NCBI GenBank assembly: GCA_007115705.1
Contig: QXEO01000210.1
Span: 1,054,001-1,118,000 of the forward strand
Direction of reading: 5' to 3'
Origin: Dactylis glomerata
Lineage: Eukaryota > Streptophyta > Magnoliopsida > Poales > Poaceae
DNA length: 64,000 bases
Notes under the pieces: generated by a model
The model's database searches: none
Seen by the model: the letters and a program-made list of their open reading frames with translations, nothing else
Told to the model about the DNA's origin: nothing
Position numbers and translations under genes: made by a program
Shown here: positions 20,396-33,491 of the stretch, in pieces
How the letters are laid out: every line of letters starts with the position of its first letter
Position numbering within the stretch: the first letter of the stretch is position 1

Positions 20396-23300
20396 TAGGA
20401 TGGTTTTCCACACTTAATACTTGCATGGACTAAACTTAAACATGATGAAATAACAAAACAACAAGCTTTAACTTTAATAATATTTATACCAAGCTTTTAT
20501 TCTTTTAAACTTCTCAATCATATTATAGTCTTACGAATTGCAATCTTTATTACTTCTATACATGGTTAAGCACATACCAAGCATGACAAAATAAATTATA
20601 ATATTTTTTGCTATTTACAATTGCAATGTGTTACGTCCTTCCTGTAATAGAAGTTGTTACTACAACCAATTGCAACCTATATAGGTTTTAATTATATCTT
20701 ATTTTATGGGACATGGGATTATATCACTAAGAAACTAGTTTGTGCTAAAATTGATCTCCATGTACTAATTATTAACAATTAAATAAATTATATAGTTAAA
20801 AGAAATATACTTATGTGTTTTCTTGGATAATTAAATATCCTTAAATATTATTATATAGATCCCTAAATCTACAATACAACAAATATCGTAACAGTGGCAT
20901 GCAATCTATTATTACAGTCATAGATGTAGAAACTTCTAGAGTATAATCTGAACCATTGTCAAAGGTGTCTTGCAACTTGGGTTCTACCAATAAGTATACA
21001 CGTGCACGCACGTCTCAACCATTTAGAATTTAGTATTATGTGAACGGATCTTCCCTTGCCTTTTAGTCAATGTCACCAATATATTGATTTTCTCTTTAGT
21101 GTATAATCCCTAAATTAACTCTTTGCACAAAATCACATGACCAAACTAACATCTATTTAGAATTTAACCGTTCACCCACCACATAATAATGAGGTGCCAT
21201 TTGAACTCCAGATTGACCAAACAAAACGATCATATTCAGATTGACTTACCTGCTAAAATAATATGCATATATAGTGATATTTATCAACAACAGCATTACA
21301 GTATAAAACTTGGCCCGATACTACCTGCACGACTGCACTACGTCTCTTCTTCTTTTGGCTATCTGTTGCTTCACTAAGTCCACCAACTTAAAAGAGAAAA
21401 ATAGAAGCAAGCTTGGTCTCAGTCAAACATAATTGTCAAGCTCACTTTATAGGAAGGACAATTTCATAATTGACTGACTGTATACGAAATTTTAGTGCAT
21501 CATTAGTATGCTCCAAGGCCATACCATGTGTAGAATGAAGATCAGAAGGTCAGAAATGAGTGCAAAATTGCTATATAAAAGGTTACAAAATTTTGTTCTT
21601 AAAAGATTCCAAAAACCTTGCACACAAGCAGCAAAATTAAGATCTATCTCGAAGAATGTTGGAAAGATTGCATCCACAAAATCACCTTCAAGATGATAGT
21701 GATTGCTTTATCTGCTAAAATATATCATCTATCCCCTGCATCATACAAACAACGAAACCACTAGTCACGGGTATTGATGATATGTCACGCAAAGTATTTG
21801 CAAGTGTATACCAGAAAACCCAAGCACCCTCAATGGGTGTGTTTGCCCATGCCCATTCATATATGGCATGCACCTGAAAAGGACATACAGACTACATAAA
21901 ATAGTTGACTATTGAGAAAGATCGAAACAATAATTTTTAGTTTAAGTAAACAACTTAATCTGGTTGAATAGTTTCTACTTAATCTTTATGATCTCCAAAA
22001 CAAGGTATTTATTTAGTTTAAGGCTTGGTAAATTCAAAACATACAAAAACAAAAATACACAAGTACATAAGGTGTTTGGGTCCTCGCTTGAAGTCACAAT
22101 GAGAGAGCAATGTAGTAACTAAACTCGATTCCGTCAGCGAAAATGCAATGTAGAATTTGTGGATTCTCAGTCACGCCAGCTCCGAAACAAAGAAAAATGG
22201 GCCTGCCGCATTCAGGAGGGACTGCCACTGAGAATGAGATGACCCTATAAACAAAAGAATTATACAGTATGATATAGGAAAAAATCTTACTCTCTGTACC
22301 ACCGTCGTTCATTGTCGGAGGAGTGTCGCCGAAAAAGATCTACGAACTGATGTGGCTCTCACCTATAATGTGATTAGCTATATAAGATCTCTGGACTAAT
22401 GTCCCCCACATGCATCCACCAGCCAGGATGCCTGATCTCGTCTTTGTGCGAAGACGGAGCATGGTCGCATGTTGGGCCAGCACACATACGCACGCGGGAG
22501 ATTGTTGTGTAAGATGCATGTCGTGGTCGATCTACTGTCCATGTGCAGATCGTGCTTGCCGCAGTCGGCAACAACCAAAGTTCTTCAGGTCGCCGGTGAC
22601 GACGCCGTATGACGATCTAGACGTGGAGAGCATAGATCATTGCACTATTTTTTTACCGGAGGAGGATCGTGGAGCTGCAATAGGGATTTTATGTAGCTGA
22701 TCGATTCAATCAGTAATGCAGCACAATTGAAGGGGAGAGAAATTAGATAGACTATTAATGAGTCATTAAGACAGAAATAATAATACGAAGATATGTTAAG
22801 ATGGGACGCTTGCCATTTTTTGTTTTCTTCCTCCTTTGACTAATTAATGGAGCGATTTCTTTCCTTTCTCCTTCTTTGATGGAGTGATTTATTTCCTTCC
22901 TACTTTGATGCAGCAATAAGTATGTGTGGGATTTGAAAATATGTTGAGTCGTGCTCAACATTGAAGCGTTGTAGTCCGTATGATTAGAGGCCTTGGACAA
23001 ACGTCATCAATTATATCAAAACATGTTTGTGCCTTTATAAGTAGTAGAGATGATAATATTTAACGAGACGTGCTAGTTTTTTTGTTGAACACAACGGGCT
23101 CATCCCATCAATTTCCATTAAAGAAACCCCCAAAACTTACAAATATCATAAAAAGAAAAACAACAAAAAAAACCTAGAAAGAAAGGAAATAGGAACGCCA
23201 ATGGTGTCGGCGCCGGATCGAAGGCAAGGTCTCCCGCCGGAACCACTCGTGCCTTCTTAGCGACTTCAGGTGTCACGCCGCTGTCGTGGCGGCCGGCGAG

Positions 23301-23397
23301 CCTCCATGCCGCCAACCGGTTCCTATCCGAGTGGTTCGTCATGGCCGCTATCTAATGTGGATAGCGGCGGCAACCCCTCACCAGTGAAGGAAGACGA
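20396..23397. other. AT-rich intergenic DNA without an identified gene
   Basis: No ORF over about 100 codons and no recognised domain. The segment 22094-22312 has an open minus frame with a moderately protein-like stretch (VAVPPECGRPIFLC) that I do not recognise; it may be an exon remnant. Around 23075-23110 a T run followed by a conserved-looking GC phrase resembles a retroposon tail on the minus strand, but this is weak. Confidence 0.4.
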
Positions 23398-25027
23398 TGA
23401 TACGTCTCAAACGTATCTATAATTTTTGATGCTCCATACTTGTTTTTACACCATTTGCTTAGTGTTTTGTTACACTTTGTGGCATTTTTATGCATTTTCC
23501 GGAACTAACCTATTAACAAGATGCCACAGTGCTAGTTCCCTGTTTTCTGTTGTTTTTGTTTTTCAGAAAAGTTACAAAGGAAATATTCTCGGAATTGGAC
23601 GAAACAAAAGCCAAACATCCAGAAATTTACCGAAGCTTCCTGAGAACCGAAGAGGAGACGGAGTGGGGCCACGAGGGGCCCACACAACAGGGCGGCGCGG
23701 CCCAGGCCCTGGCCGCGCCCCCTATATGTGAGGTCGCCTCGGTCCACTTCTGACGATGCCCCTTCGCCTATAAAGACCCCCCGACGGGAAAAACCTAAAC
23801 ACCCGATCACTTTTCCAGAAACACATCGCGATCCGCCGCCGTCATCGACCCGAGATCGGGAGGGTCCAGAAGCTCTTCCCGGCACCCTGCTGGAGAGGGG
23901 AATCGCCACCGGAGGTCTTCTTCATCGCCATGCTTGCCTCCGGCGCGATGAGTGAGTAGTCTACCTTAGACTATGGGTCCATAGCAGTAGCTAGATGGTT
24001 GTCTTCTCCACCATGTGCTTCATGTTTAGATCTCGTGAGCTGCCTTACATGATCGAGATCACCATTATATAATTCTACATGTTGTGTTTGTTGGGATCCG
24101 ATGAATATTGGTGTTATGATTGAGTTGATGTGCTAAATATTATCTTATGTTATCTCTATGTTGTTTATGATCTTACATGCTCTCCGTTGTTAGTAGCTAT
24201 CTTGGCCGAGTAGATACTAGTGACTCCAAGAGGGGGTATTTATGCTCGATAGTTGGGTTCATGCCTCTATTTAATTTGGGGAAGTGACAGAAACCTCTAT
24301 GGTTGTAGATGTGCTGTTGCCACTAGGGAGAAAACAATATTCTTATGCCCAAGGGCATATACTTTGTTTACATTACACACTTTGCTTAATGCAGTTATCT
24401 ATTTTTCGCAACTTAATACTTGTGGGGTTCTCAGATTAATTCCCTGTGGGTGGATTATTAGTCATAGATGCAGTTGGATGGCGGTCTATGTATTTTGTTG
24501 TAATGCCCAGAGTAAATCTCATAATGATCCTCTTGACATCTCACGTTATCTTTATTCTATCAATTGCCCAACTGTAATTTGTTTACCCAGCATGTGTTAT
24601 TTTATCTTATGGAGAGACACCACTAGTGAACTGTGGACCCCGGTCCTATTTCCTTTATATTGCTATCACCTATTTACTTTACTCGCATACTACTATTGCT
24701 TTCCACTCGATACGCTCATACCTTTGTTTACAGCAAACCGGTGAGACTAACAACCTCATCGTAAGTTGGGAGCAAAGTATTTGGTTGTGTTGTGTGCAGG
24801 TTCCACGTTGCTACTAGTTGAAGACGCGCTAACACGTTATCGTAAACGGCGCCCTTGTTGGAGTGTCACTAGGCTAGCAAGCATCACCTTCTGGATTTTG
24901 GCTTTTTCCTGGATTCGACATACCTTGGTTTCTTATTGAGGGAAAAGCTTGATGTTGTGCTCATCATACCTTCCTCTTGGAGTTCCCAACTAGACGGTGA
25001 TTTACATTAACACACCGTGCCGCATCA
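23398..25027 (+). repeat. Solo LTR of the C-type gypsy family
   Basis: 1630 bp, starting TGATACGTCTC and ending CCGCATCA, flanked by the perfect 5 bp target duplication GACGA (23393-23397 and 25028-25032). No internal region is attached, so the element was reduced by recombination between its two LTRs. It carries a single copy of the 18 bp minisatellite unit (near 24672). Confidence 0.9.
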
Positions 25028-25405
25028 GACGACAACACCAACCCCGACTGAGTCGCCCGTCAAATCGGAGCTCGGAGTTGTGAGAACTGTTTATGAATGG
25101 GGATTAGTCGTGAGAATCTCGAGTTTTTTTTGTTTCATTTGCGAGCAAAACATAGGAACCAAAAGTGGTTGACCTTATCCACAACTTTTAGTGGGATGAG
25201 CTTAACCACCATTTGAGGAGAATATTCCCAAAATCTGGTTATCCCTATCATATCTCCTCCCTAAACCAAATATTGGATAACCACCAAAAAGTGGATTTCC
25301 ACTGCCATCTAGTGGATATCTTTCCCCTAAGATTCCGCTTGTATGTCCTGTATTTTTGGAACAAAACTTTAGTGACGAACTTCATAAAATTGCAACAGCA
25401 ATGCT
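25028..25405. other. Intergenic stretch, nothing recognised
   Basis: Between the solo LTR and the tail of the LINE. No ORF, repeat family or RNA gene could be recognised. Confidence 0.4.
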
Positions 25406-25598
25406 TTTTTTTTACGTAAACTAGCAGGAGCTCCGCTTTGCATTATAGGAGGGGGAAAACCCCACATTTACATGTAGAGTTACACTTGCCCTAAGGCAGA
25501 CCAAAGAAAGAAACGTAACCACTAGAATGCCGTAATTACACTCAGAATCAAGGGCTACCTCTTGCCAGCGTTAGTAACTCTAAGTCAGCCTTGATCAG
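25406..25598 (-). mobile_element. LINE 3' end with poly(A), minus strand (segment 3 of 3)
   Basis: On the minus strand the sequence continues that at 35506 (across the ATCAG duplication of element D), runs through a 3' untranslated region and ends in a run of A (T run at 25406-25415). It is the 3' end of the LINE whose reverse transcriptase is at 43499-44752. Confidence 0.7.
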
Positions 25599-27231
25599 TG
25601 ATACGTCTCCAACGTATCTATAATTTGTGATGCTCCATGCTTGTTTTTACACCATTTGCCTACTGTTTTGTTACACTTCGTGGCACTTTTATGCATTTTC
25701 TGGAACTAACCTATTAACGAGTTGCCACAGTGCCAGTTCCCTGTTTTTTGCTGTTTTTGTGTTTCAGAAGTGATACACAGGAAATATTCTCGGAATTGGA
25801 CGAAACAAGTTCCTGAAGTCTTATTTTACCCGGAAGCTTCCAGAGATCCGAAGGAGAGAAGGAGAGGGGCCACCAGGGGCCCACACGCAGGGCTGGCGCG
25901 GCCAGGGCCTGGGCCGCGCCACCCTGGCATGAGAGCGCCTGATCCCTCCTCTGACATCGCCCCTTCGCCTATAAAGACCCCCCGACGGAAAAAACCTAAG
26001 TACCCGATCAATTTTCCAGAAACACATCGCGAGACACCGCCGTCGTCGACCCGAGACTGGGAGGGTCCAGAAGCTCTTCCCAGCACCCTGCCGGAGAGGG
26101 GAATCGCCACCGGAGGTCTTCTTCATCGCCATGCTTGCCTCCGGAGCGATGAGTGAGTAGTCTACCTTGGACTATGGGTCCATAGCAGTAGCTAGATGGT
26201 TGTCTTCTCCACCATGTGCTTCATGTTTAGATCTCATGAGCTGCCCTACATGATTGAGATCACCGTTATGTAATTCTACATGTTTGGTTTGTTGGGATCC
26301 GATGAATATTGGTGTTTATGATTGAGTTGTTGTACTGAATATTATCTTTTGTTATCTCTATGTTGTTTATGATCTTGCATGCTCTCCGTTGTTAGTAGCT
26401 ATCTTGGCCGAGTAGTTGCTAGTGACTCCAAGAGGGGGTATTTATGCTCGATAGTGGGTTCATGCCTCTATTTAACCTGGGGGAGTGACAGAAACCTCTA
26501 AGGTTGTAGATGTGCTGTTGCTACTAGGGAGAAAACAACATTCATATGCTCAAGGGCATATGCTTTGTTTACATTACACACTTTGCATAATGCATTATCT
26601 GTTATTCGCAACTTAATACTTGTGGAGTTCTCGGATTGATTCGCCACAAGTGGATTATTAGTCATAGATGCAGTTGGATGGCGGTCTATGTATTTTGTTG
26701 TAATGCCCAGAGTAAATCTCATAGTGATCTTCTTGACATATCACGTTTATCTTTATTCTATCAATTGCCCAACTGTAATTTGTTTACCCAGCATGTGTTA
26801 TTTATCTTATGGAGAGACACCACTAGTGAACTGTGGACCCCGGTCCTATTTCCATCACATTGTTATCACCTGTTTACTTTACTCGCACTGTTTACTTTAC
26901 TCGCATATTTTTACTGTTTTCCACTCGATACGCTCATAACCTTTGTTTCAAGCAAAGCGGTGAGATTGACAACCTCATCGTAAGTTGGGAGCAAAGTACT
27001 TGGTTGTATGTGTGCAGGTTCCGCGTTGCAGCTAGCAAGCAAAGCTTGGACGAGGCGCCATATATAAATTGTCCGAAGCTGTCGCAAACTAGCAAGCATC
27101 ACCTTCAGTCATTTGTCTCTCCTCTCCAAGAACGATAAACCTTGGTTTCTTAACTGAGGGAAAACTAGCTGCTATAGTCATCACACCTTCCTCTTGGGGT
27201 TCCCAACGGGCTGGTCATTCACCACGCATCA
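25599..27231 (+). repeat. 5' LTR of element D
   Basis: 1633 bp, starting TGATACGTCTCCAACG and ending CCACGCATCA. TATAAAG at 25970-25976 is the likely U3 TATA box. Two copies of the 18 bp minisatellite lie near 26870-26910. Confidence 0.9.
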
Positions 27232-27242
27232 AGCTAATTTTC

Positions 27243-27260
27243 TGGCGCCGTTGCCGGGGA
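27243..27260 (+). other. Primer binding site of element D (tRNA-Asp)
   Basis: An exact 18 nt TGGCGCCGTTGCCGGGGA, 11 nt after the 5' LTR. Confidence 0.85.
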
Positions 27261-27426
27261 GGAAGTAGAAGACTTCTGCGAGGGGAGTTTTTCGCACGCA
27301 CATCCTTTACTTTGTTATTGTTTTGCTTTACTTTATTTATTTTACCTGCATCGTTTTATATCAAAAACCCAAAAAAATTAGAATCCTTGGTAGTTGTTTT
27401 TACTTGTTTACTTTCGTTTTGCTGAA

Positions 27427-29490
27427 ATGGCCAATCCCGAAAACACCAAGTTGTGTGACTTTACTAGCACAAACAATAGTGATTTTATCTGCACTCCTAT
27501 TGCACCACCTGCTCCTGCTGCAAACTTTTATGAGATTAAGCCTGCTTTGTTGAACCTTGTTATGAAAGAGCAATTCTCTGGTGCTAGTACTGAAGATGCT
27601 GCAGCTCATCTCAACAATTTTGTTGAGCTATGTGAGATGCAGAAATATAAGGATGTAGAAAGTGATATTATTAAGCTCAAGTTGTTTCCTTTTTCTTTGA
27701 GAGGAAAAGCTAAAGATTGGTTGCTGTGTTTGACTAAGAATAGTATTGATTCATGGGCTAAGTGTAAGGATGCTTTTATTGGTAGATACTATCCTCCTGC
27801 TAAGATTATATCCATGCGTAGCAATATTATGAAATTTACTCAGTTTGATAATGAACATGTTGCTCAAGCTTGGGAAAGAATGAAATCTATGATAAAGAAT
27901 TGCCCCACTCATGGACTGACTACTTGGATGATTATCCAAACTTTTTATGCAGGAATGAATTTTTCTTCGAGGAACCTACTTGATTCGGCTGCTGGAGGCA
28001 CTTTTATGTCCCTTACCTTGGGCGCCACAACAAAGCTACTTGACAACATGATGGTAAATTATTCTGAATGGCACACCAAGAGAGCTCCACAAGGTAAGAA
28101 GGTAAATTCTGTTGAGGAAACCTCATCCTTGAGTGATAAGATTGATACAATTATGGCTATGCTTGCTAATGATAGGACTCATGTTGATCCTAATAATGTT
28201 CCTTTGGCCTCTTTGGTTGCTCAAGAAGAGCATGTTGATGTGAATTTCATTAGACACAATAATTTTAACAACAATGCTTATAGGAACAATTTTGCTAGTA
28301 ACAATTATAGGCCGTATCCTTCTACCAATGGTAATGGTTATGGTAACTCTTATGGTAATTCCTACAACAACACTAGGGCCGCGCCCTCCGAGCTTGAGGT
28401 AATGCTCAAGGACTTCATCGGTAAGCAAACTGCTTTTAACAAGTCTGTTGAGGAAAAGTTAGGCAAAATTGATATTCTTGCTTCTAAAGTTGATAGCCTT
28501 GCTCATGATGTTGAACTTCTGAAATTAAAAGTGTTGCCTAATGATGTGAAAGAGAACAATGTTTTTGCTACCGCTAATGCTATTCAAGTTGGAATTGATG
28601 AAAATATTAGATTGTTAGCGGAATTGCATGCCAGGTGGGAAAGAGAAGATGAGATGGCTAGAGAGATGAAGGTATGTACCATTACTACCTCTAATGATGT
28701 TGCTCCTAATGCTAGCAATCCTCTTACTTTGATTGGTGTAGAGAAAACTCCCACTCCTTGTGTTAAAAAGCCTAAAACTGGCAAAACTTTTTCTCAAAAG
28801 AGTGCTGAAATTTTTCGGAATGTAGGAGATGATAGCTCTACTTCTTTTAATGATTTTGATGTTGATGGCTGCAATATATCTGAAGTAATTTTGTTCTTGC
28901 AAAAGCTTGCTTTGACTCCCAATGCTAGTTCTTTAAATATTGCTTTTACTAAGCATATTACCAATGCTCTCATGAAAATTAGGGATGAAAAGTTGAAGCA
29001 AAAAGCCTCTATTCCCAAGAAGTTAGAAGATGGCTGGGAACCCATCATTGATATGCATGTTAATGGTTTTGATTTCCATGCTTTATGTGATCTAGGTGCT
29101 AGTATTTCTATCATGCCTAGAAAGATTCATGACATGCTTGACTTACCACCGCTTGAAAAGTGTTATTATGATGTTCCTATTGCTGATGTTGCTAAGAAGA
29201 AACCTTTGGGAAGGATTAATGATGTTTTTATTGTGGTTAATAATAACCTTGTTCCCGTTGATTTTCTTGTTATGGACGTTGAATGCCATGCTTCATGTCC
29301 TATTATTTTGGGAAGACCCTTTATTCGAACTGTAGGTGTCATCATTGATATGAGGGAAGGCACCATCAAATATCAATTCCCACTCAAGAAAGGTATGGAA
29401 CACTTCCCTAGGAAAATAAAGAAATTACTTTTTGACTCTATTCTTAGAGCAAATTATGAGCTTGATGCTTCATCACTTGATGTTACTTGA
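27427..29490 (+). CDS. Gag-protease polyprotein of element D
   Basis: 687 residues, intact. The start chosen is the ATG of MANPENTKL; the frame is open upstream but without a better context. Residues about 70-210 match the plant Retrotrans_gag domain (PF03732 type; phrases FPFSLRGKAKDWL and WAKCKDAFIGRYYPP). A low-complexity Asn/Tyr/Gly stretch (about 275-325) and a helical segment (about 330-380) follow. Residues 530-660 form a retropepsin-like domain with the active-site motif ALCDLGAS, where the usual T/S of D-T/S-G is Leu as in Athila-type elements, and a later ILGRPF. There is no CCHC zinc knuckle. The coding frame ends 15 nt before the conserved stem-loop element, where pol would be expected but is absent. 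Gag and protease made here could serve the other pol-less elements in trans; that is inference. Confidence 0.85.
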   Translation: MANPENTKLCDFTSTNNSDFICTPIAPPAPAANFYEIKPALLNLVMKEQFSGASTEDAAAHLNNFVELCEMQKYKDVESDIIKLKLFPFSLRGKAKDWLLCLTKNSIDSWAKCKDAFIGRYYPPAKIISMRSNIMKFTQFDNEHVAQAWERMKSMIKNCPTHGLTTWMIIQTFYAGMNFSSRNLLDSAAGGTFMSLTLGATTKLLDNMMVNYSEWHTKRAPQGKKVNSVEETSSLSDKIDTIMAMLANDRTHVDPNNVPLASLVAQEEHVDVNFIRHNNFNNNAYRNNFASNNYRPYPSTNGNGYGNSYGNSYNNTRAAPSELEVMLKDFIGKQTAFNKSVEEKLGKIDILASKVDSLAHDVELLKLKVLPNDVKENNVFATANAIQVGIDENIRLLAELHARWEREDEMAREMKVCTITTSNDVAPNASNPLTLIGVEKTPTPCVKKPKTGKTFSQKSAEIFRNVGDDSSTSFNDFDVDGCNISEVILFLQKLALTPNASSLNIAFTKHITNALMKIRDEKLKQKASIPKKLEDGWEPIIDMHVNGFDFHALCDLGASISIMPRKIHDMLDLPPLEKCYYDVPIADVAKKKPLGRINDVFIVVNNNLVPVDFLVMDVECHASCPIILGRPFIRTVGVIIDMREGTIKYQFPLKKGMEHFPRKIKKLLFDSILRANYELDASSLDVT

Positions 29491-29505
29491 TTCACAATTT
29501 TCTGC

Positions 29506-29555
29506 GCCTAGCTCAAAGGCGTTAAAGAAAAGCACTCTTGGGAGATAACCCAATG
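29506..29555 (+). promoter_or_regulatory. Conserved double stem-loop after gag-protease (element D)
   Basis: The same two hairpins as at 4622-4670 (GCCT/AGGC and TTGGG/CCCAA), 15 nt after the stop codon of the gag-protease ORF. Confidence 0.55.
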
Positions 29556-32423
29556 TTTTTATTTTCAGTACTTTTTCTTTTATTTGAGTCTTGGAAGCAA
29601 TTACTACTGTAATGACCGCTCCTTATCTTGTTTATTTCGTTTTTGTGCCAAGAGAAGCCTCTAATTCGAGTGAGGTAAAGATTTGGGGATGTTGCTGTCC
29701 TAAAACTGTTTTCGGTGCTGCACCGTAAAAATTCGTATAAATTCTCTGTTTATCTTTTGGACCTGCGATTTCTTGTGCATATGCCCCAGGTTATATCCAA
29801 ACTTTCGTTAGTTGAACACTTTTTGATTTGAGCAACAGAAAACCCCTCAAAAATTCGTCCTTTGTCAGCTGTTCAGTTTTGACAGATTTCTGCCAATATT
29901 TGTGTTTGCCACTTTATCGCTTTCTTTTGAGTTCTTTTGATCACGGAACTTTTAGGGAGGTTGCTACAGTAGTATTTGCTATATATGTGGTGGTTTTGAG
30001 TTGAAACCTGAAGCAAAAAGAGGTTGATTATATGCTATGATTACACTAATGTTGCTAATAGATTTGTGTTTAGTTTTGTATGAAGGAAGTTTTCAAGTGT
30101 AGGGATTGGAGAATGATGAGATGAGTTGGAGAATGGACAAAAGCTCAAGCTTGGGGATGCCCATGCATCACCCCAAGAAATATCCAAGAAGTACAAGCGT
30201 CAAAGCTTGGGGATGCCCCCGAGGCACCCCTTCTTCATCGGCAAAAATCAGTTCACCTTTCAAGACACTATATTTTTATTGCTTCATGCACTATGTGTTT
30301 TTCTTGGAGCGTCAGTTGTTTTAGTTTTCTTAGTTGGTTTAGTTTGTTTTCTGCAATAAATGGTTGGACCCCAACAAATTTCCTTTGGAGGAGATGTACT
30401 CGTTTTCATTTGCCAAGAACACTCCGTTTTCACTCTTATCGTTCATCGAGTGTTCTTCTTTTTCTGCTACTGCTTTTGGTTTTTGTTTTCGCCTTGATTT
30501 GCATTCAGACCTTGTCATATCTTTTCATCAAGGTGTATTTTTGCCTCTGATCTTTATTGGTTTTCATCAAAAGAGGTGTCTTTAAAAATTTCAAATGGTG
30601 TTGGAAAAGAGAAAAAGCTTTATGCAAGATAGTGGTACAAGAAGGAGCTTGTGTAGACTGTGGCTTAGGCTTTTTCATGTCATGCTTGATGTCTTTTTGA
30701 TGGTATGCTTAGTGGTTTTGCTGTAGTATGACTTGTCTCAAATAACTGAGATTGCTTAATGAGCCTTTGAAAAAATCATGCGTTATTTTTATTGTATGGA
30801 AGCATTATTTTGGTTTTCTCCTTGATGCTTTATTTGGGTTGATTTGGCGCATGCTCACACATATTAGACTCTTACAAAGTCGCCAATAGCCTCTATGATC
30901 ATTTAGTTTTTGACTTTTGATGCCATCTTATGCTTCTTTTAATGTCGCTTTGTCGCTTTGCATGATTATGGCCATTATTGCTCTCTTAGTTGGTCGCTCC
31001 CAGTCTTTTGCTAGCCCTCGCCTTGTACTGAGTATGAGCTCTACTCGTGCATCCAACTTCTAAAATCCAAAGTTTTCCAAAGTGTCCACCATACATACCT
31101 ACTAGCAATTTGCTATTCCAAGTAAATTTGACTTGCTTTTATTTTCTCTTCAAATTAAACTCTTACCAGTGTTATGCGAAATTCGGTCAGTAAAGCTCTC
31201 ACGAATCGGAAGGCACACTTTACTTTTTCCTGTTCTTAAAAATTTGACATTGTGGTCTCTTATGTTGAGTTGTTATGCTTGCAAGTTGTAAGTTGGAGAC
31301 TAGCCCAGCCATGCAGTCATGGGCAAGCTTTCAACATTGCACTTCTTATTTGAGTTGATATCGTGATATTTTGTTTATGGATGCCCGCGGTGTGAAATGA
31401 ATTGGGAATCTTGTGGGGACCATGGAGTTTTTATATGTGTTAGGGAAACGCCGGGCCGCTAATCTAAGCCATGCATAATTCATGGTGGAAATTTGCAGCA
31501 TACCCATGGTGAACATTCGACGACGCATCTCACAATAAAAAGCTAAACAAATGGCAAATAAAAGAGATGTCGAGGTGTTCATTGTCTGCTTGTCCTGTTA
31601 TTTTGGTGTGGGCTTGTTCCATGTCATCGGGCACGGAGGTACCCCATTGGCGGTTCTCAATGATATGCATATATTTACAATGACAAGAGCCTTGCTTGGG
31701 ACTCTAAGTAAAGTAGCATGAGGTTTGGGTACTCGTATTCACGGGGCACGAGGTTTTCAACTTATGATTTGTCAAGCATATGCATCATAATTGTTCTCGC
31801 ATTAACTTTAACCATTCAAGATGCTTATGATGGGGGCAATGAGAGCTCAAAGCCGGTAAGTACCATAATTTTTGAAGGTTATAAAACTTGCAATCACTGC
31901 TTCCCTCTGCGAAGGGCCTTTCTTCTACTTTTATGTTGAGTCACCACCTTCTATCTTTATGCACCATTAAGAGAGCATAGTTGTCATTCTTAGTGTAATA
32001 TGCATTGTCCCAAAGTTTTCATTGATTGATTCATATTGTTGGTTTCACTTGTTCTTAAATTATTTGTATCTAGTCGCCCTCTTAAACTTGAAGGTGTCCT
32101 ATGCATTTATGTTTTGCTCTCTTTGAAGGACAAGCTGAAAACCATTTGTATGTTTTTCCTTATGATTTGAACACACGTTTGACTTTCATTGTTTCATTTT
32201 CATGATCTTTTGTTTGTGTTCATTTGCATGTTTACAACATGGTTGCTAAGTTTCTTATTGTCAAGATTATATCTTCATGCCCATGTTTTAAGTTCTTATG
32301 ATCCCAGCTCACAAATGCTTACATACATGATCAAGATTGTGTAGGTGCATGTCACCTCAAAAATTATTCTTTTGTTATCACGTACCTACTCGAGGACGAG
32401 CAGGAGTTAAGCTTGGGGATGCT
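29556..32423 (+). mobile_element. Non-coding 3' internal region of element D (cassette type I)
   Basis: Collinear with A. It contains the internal polypurine-like pair (30147-30160 and 30203-30216), the type I cassette (about 31058-31890, as in 486-1318 of the window) and the terminal polypurine tract at 32409-32422. No conserved ORF. Confidence 0.7.
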
Positions 32424-33491
32424 TGATACGTCTCCAACGTATCTATAATTATTGATGCTCCATGCTTGTTTTTACACCATTTGCCTACTGTTTCGTTACA
32501 CTTCGTGGCACTTTTATGCATTTTCCGGAACTAACCTATTAACGAGTTGCCACAGTGCCAGTTCCCTGTTTTCTGCTGTTTTTGTGTTTCAGAAGTGATA
32601 CACAGGAAATATTCTCGGAATAGGACGAAACAAGTTCCTGAAGTCTTATTTTACCCGGAAGCTTCCAGAGATCCGAAGGAGAGAAGGAGAGGGGCCACCA
32701 GGGGCCCACACGCAGGGCTGGCGCGACCAGGGCCTGGGCCGCGCCACCCTGGCGTGAGAGCGCCTGGTCCCTCCTCTGACATCGCCCCTTCGTCTATAAA
32801 GACCCCCGACAGAAAAAACCTAAGTACCCGATCAATTTTCCAGAAACACATCGCGATCCGCCACCGCCGTCGACCCGAGATCGGGAGGGTCCAGAAGCTC
32901 TTCCCGGCACCCTGCCGGAGAGGGGAATCGCCACCGGAGGTCTTCTTCATCGCCATGCTTGCCTCCGGAGCGATGAGTGAGTAGTCTACCTTGGACTATG
33001 GGTCCATAGCAGTAGCTAGATGGTTGTCTTCTCCACCATGTGCTTCATGTTTAGATCTCATGAGCTGCCCTACATGATTGAGATCACCGTTATGTAATTC
33101 TACATGTTTGGTTTGTTGGGATCCGATGAATATTGGTGTTTATGATTGAGTTGCTGTACTGAATATTATCTTTTGTTATCTCTATGTTGTTTATGATCTT
33201 GCATGCTCTCCGTTGTTAGTAGCTATCTTGGCCGAGTAGTTGCTAGTGACTCCAAGAGGGGGTATTTATGCTCGATAGTGGGTTCATGCCTCTATTTAAC
33301 CTGGGGGAGTGACAGAAACCTCTAAGGTTGTAGATGTGCTGTTGCTTCTAGGGAGAAAACAATATTCATATGCTCAAGGGCATATGCTTTGTTTATATTA
33401 CACACTTTGCTTAATGCAATTATCTGTTGTTCGCAACTTAATACTTGTGGAGTTCTCGGATTGATTCGCCACAAGTGGATTATTAGTCATA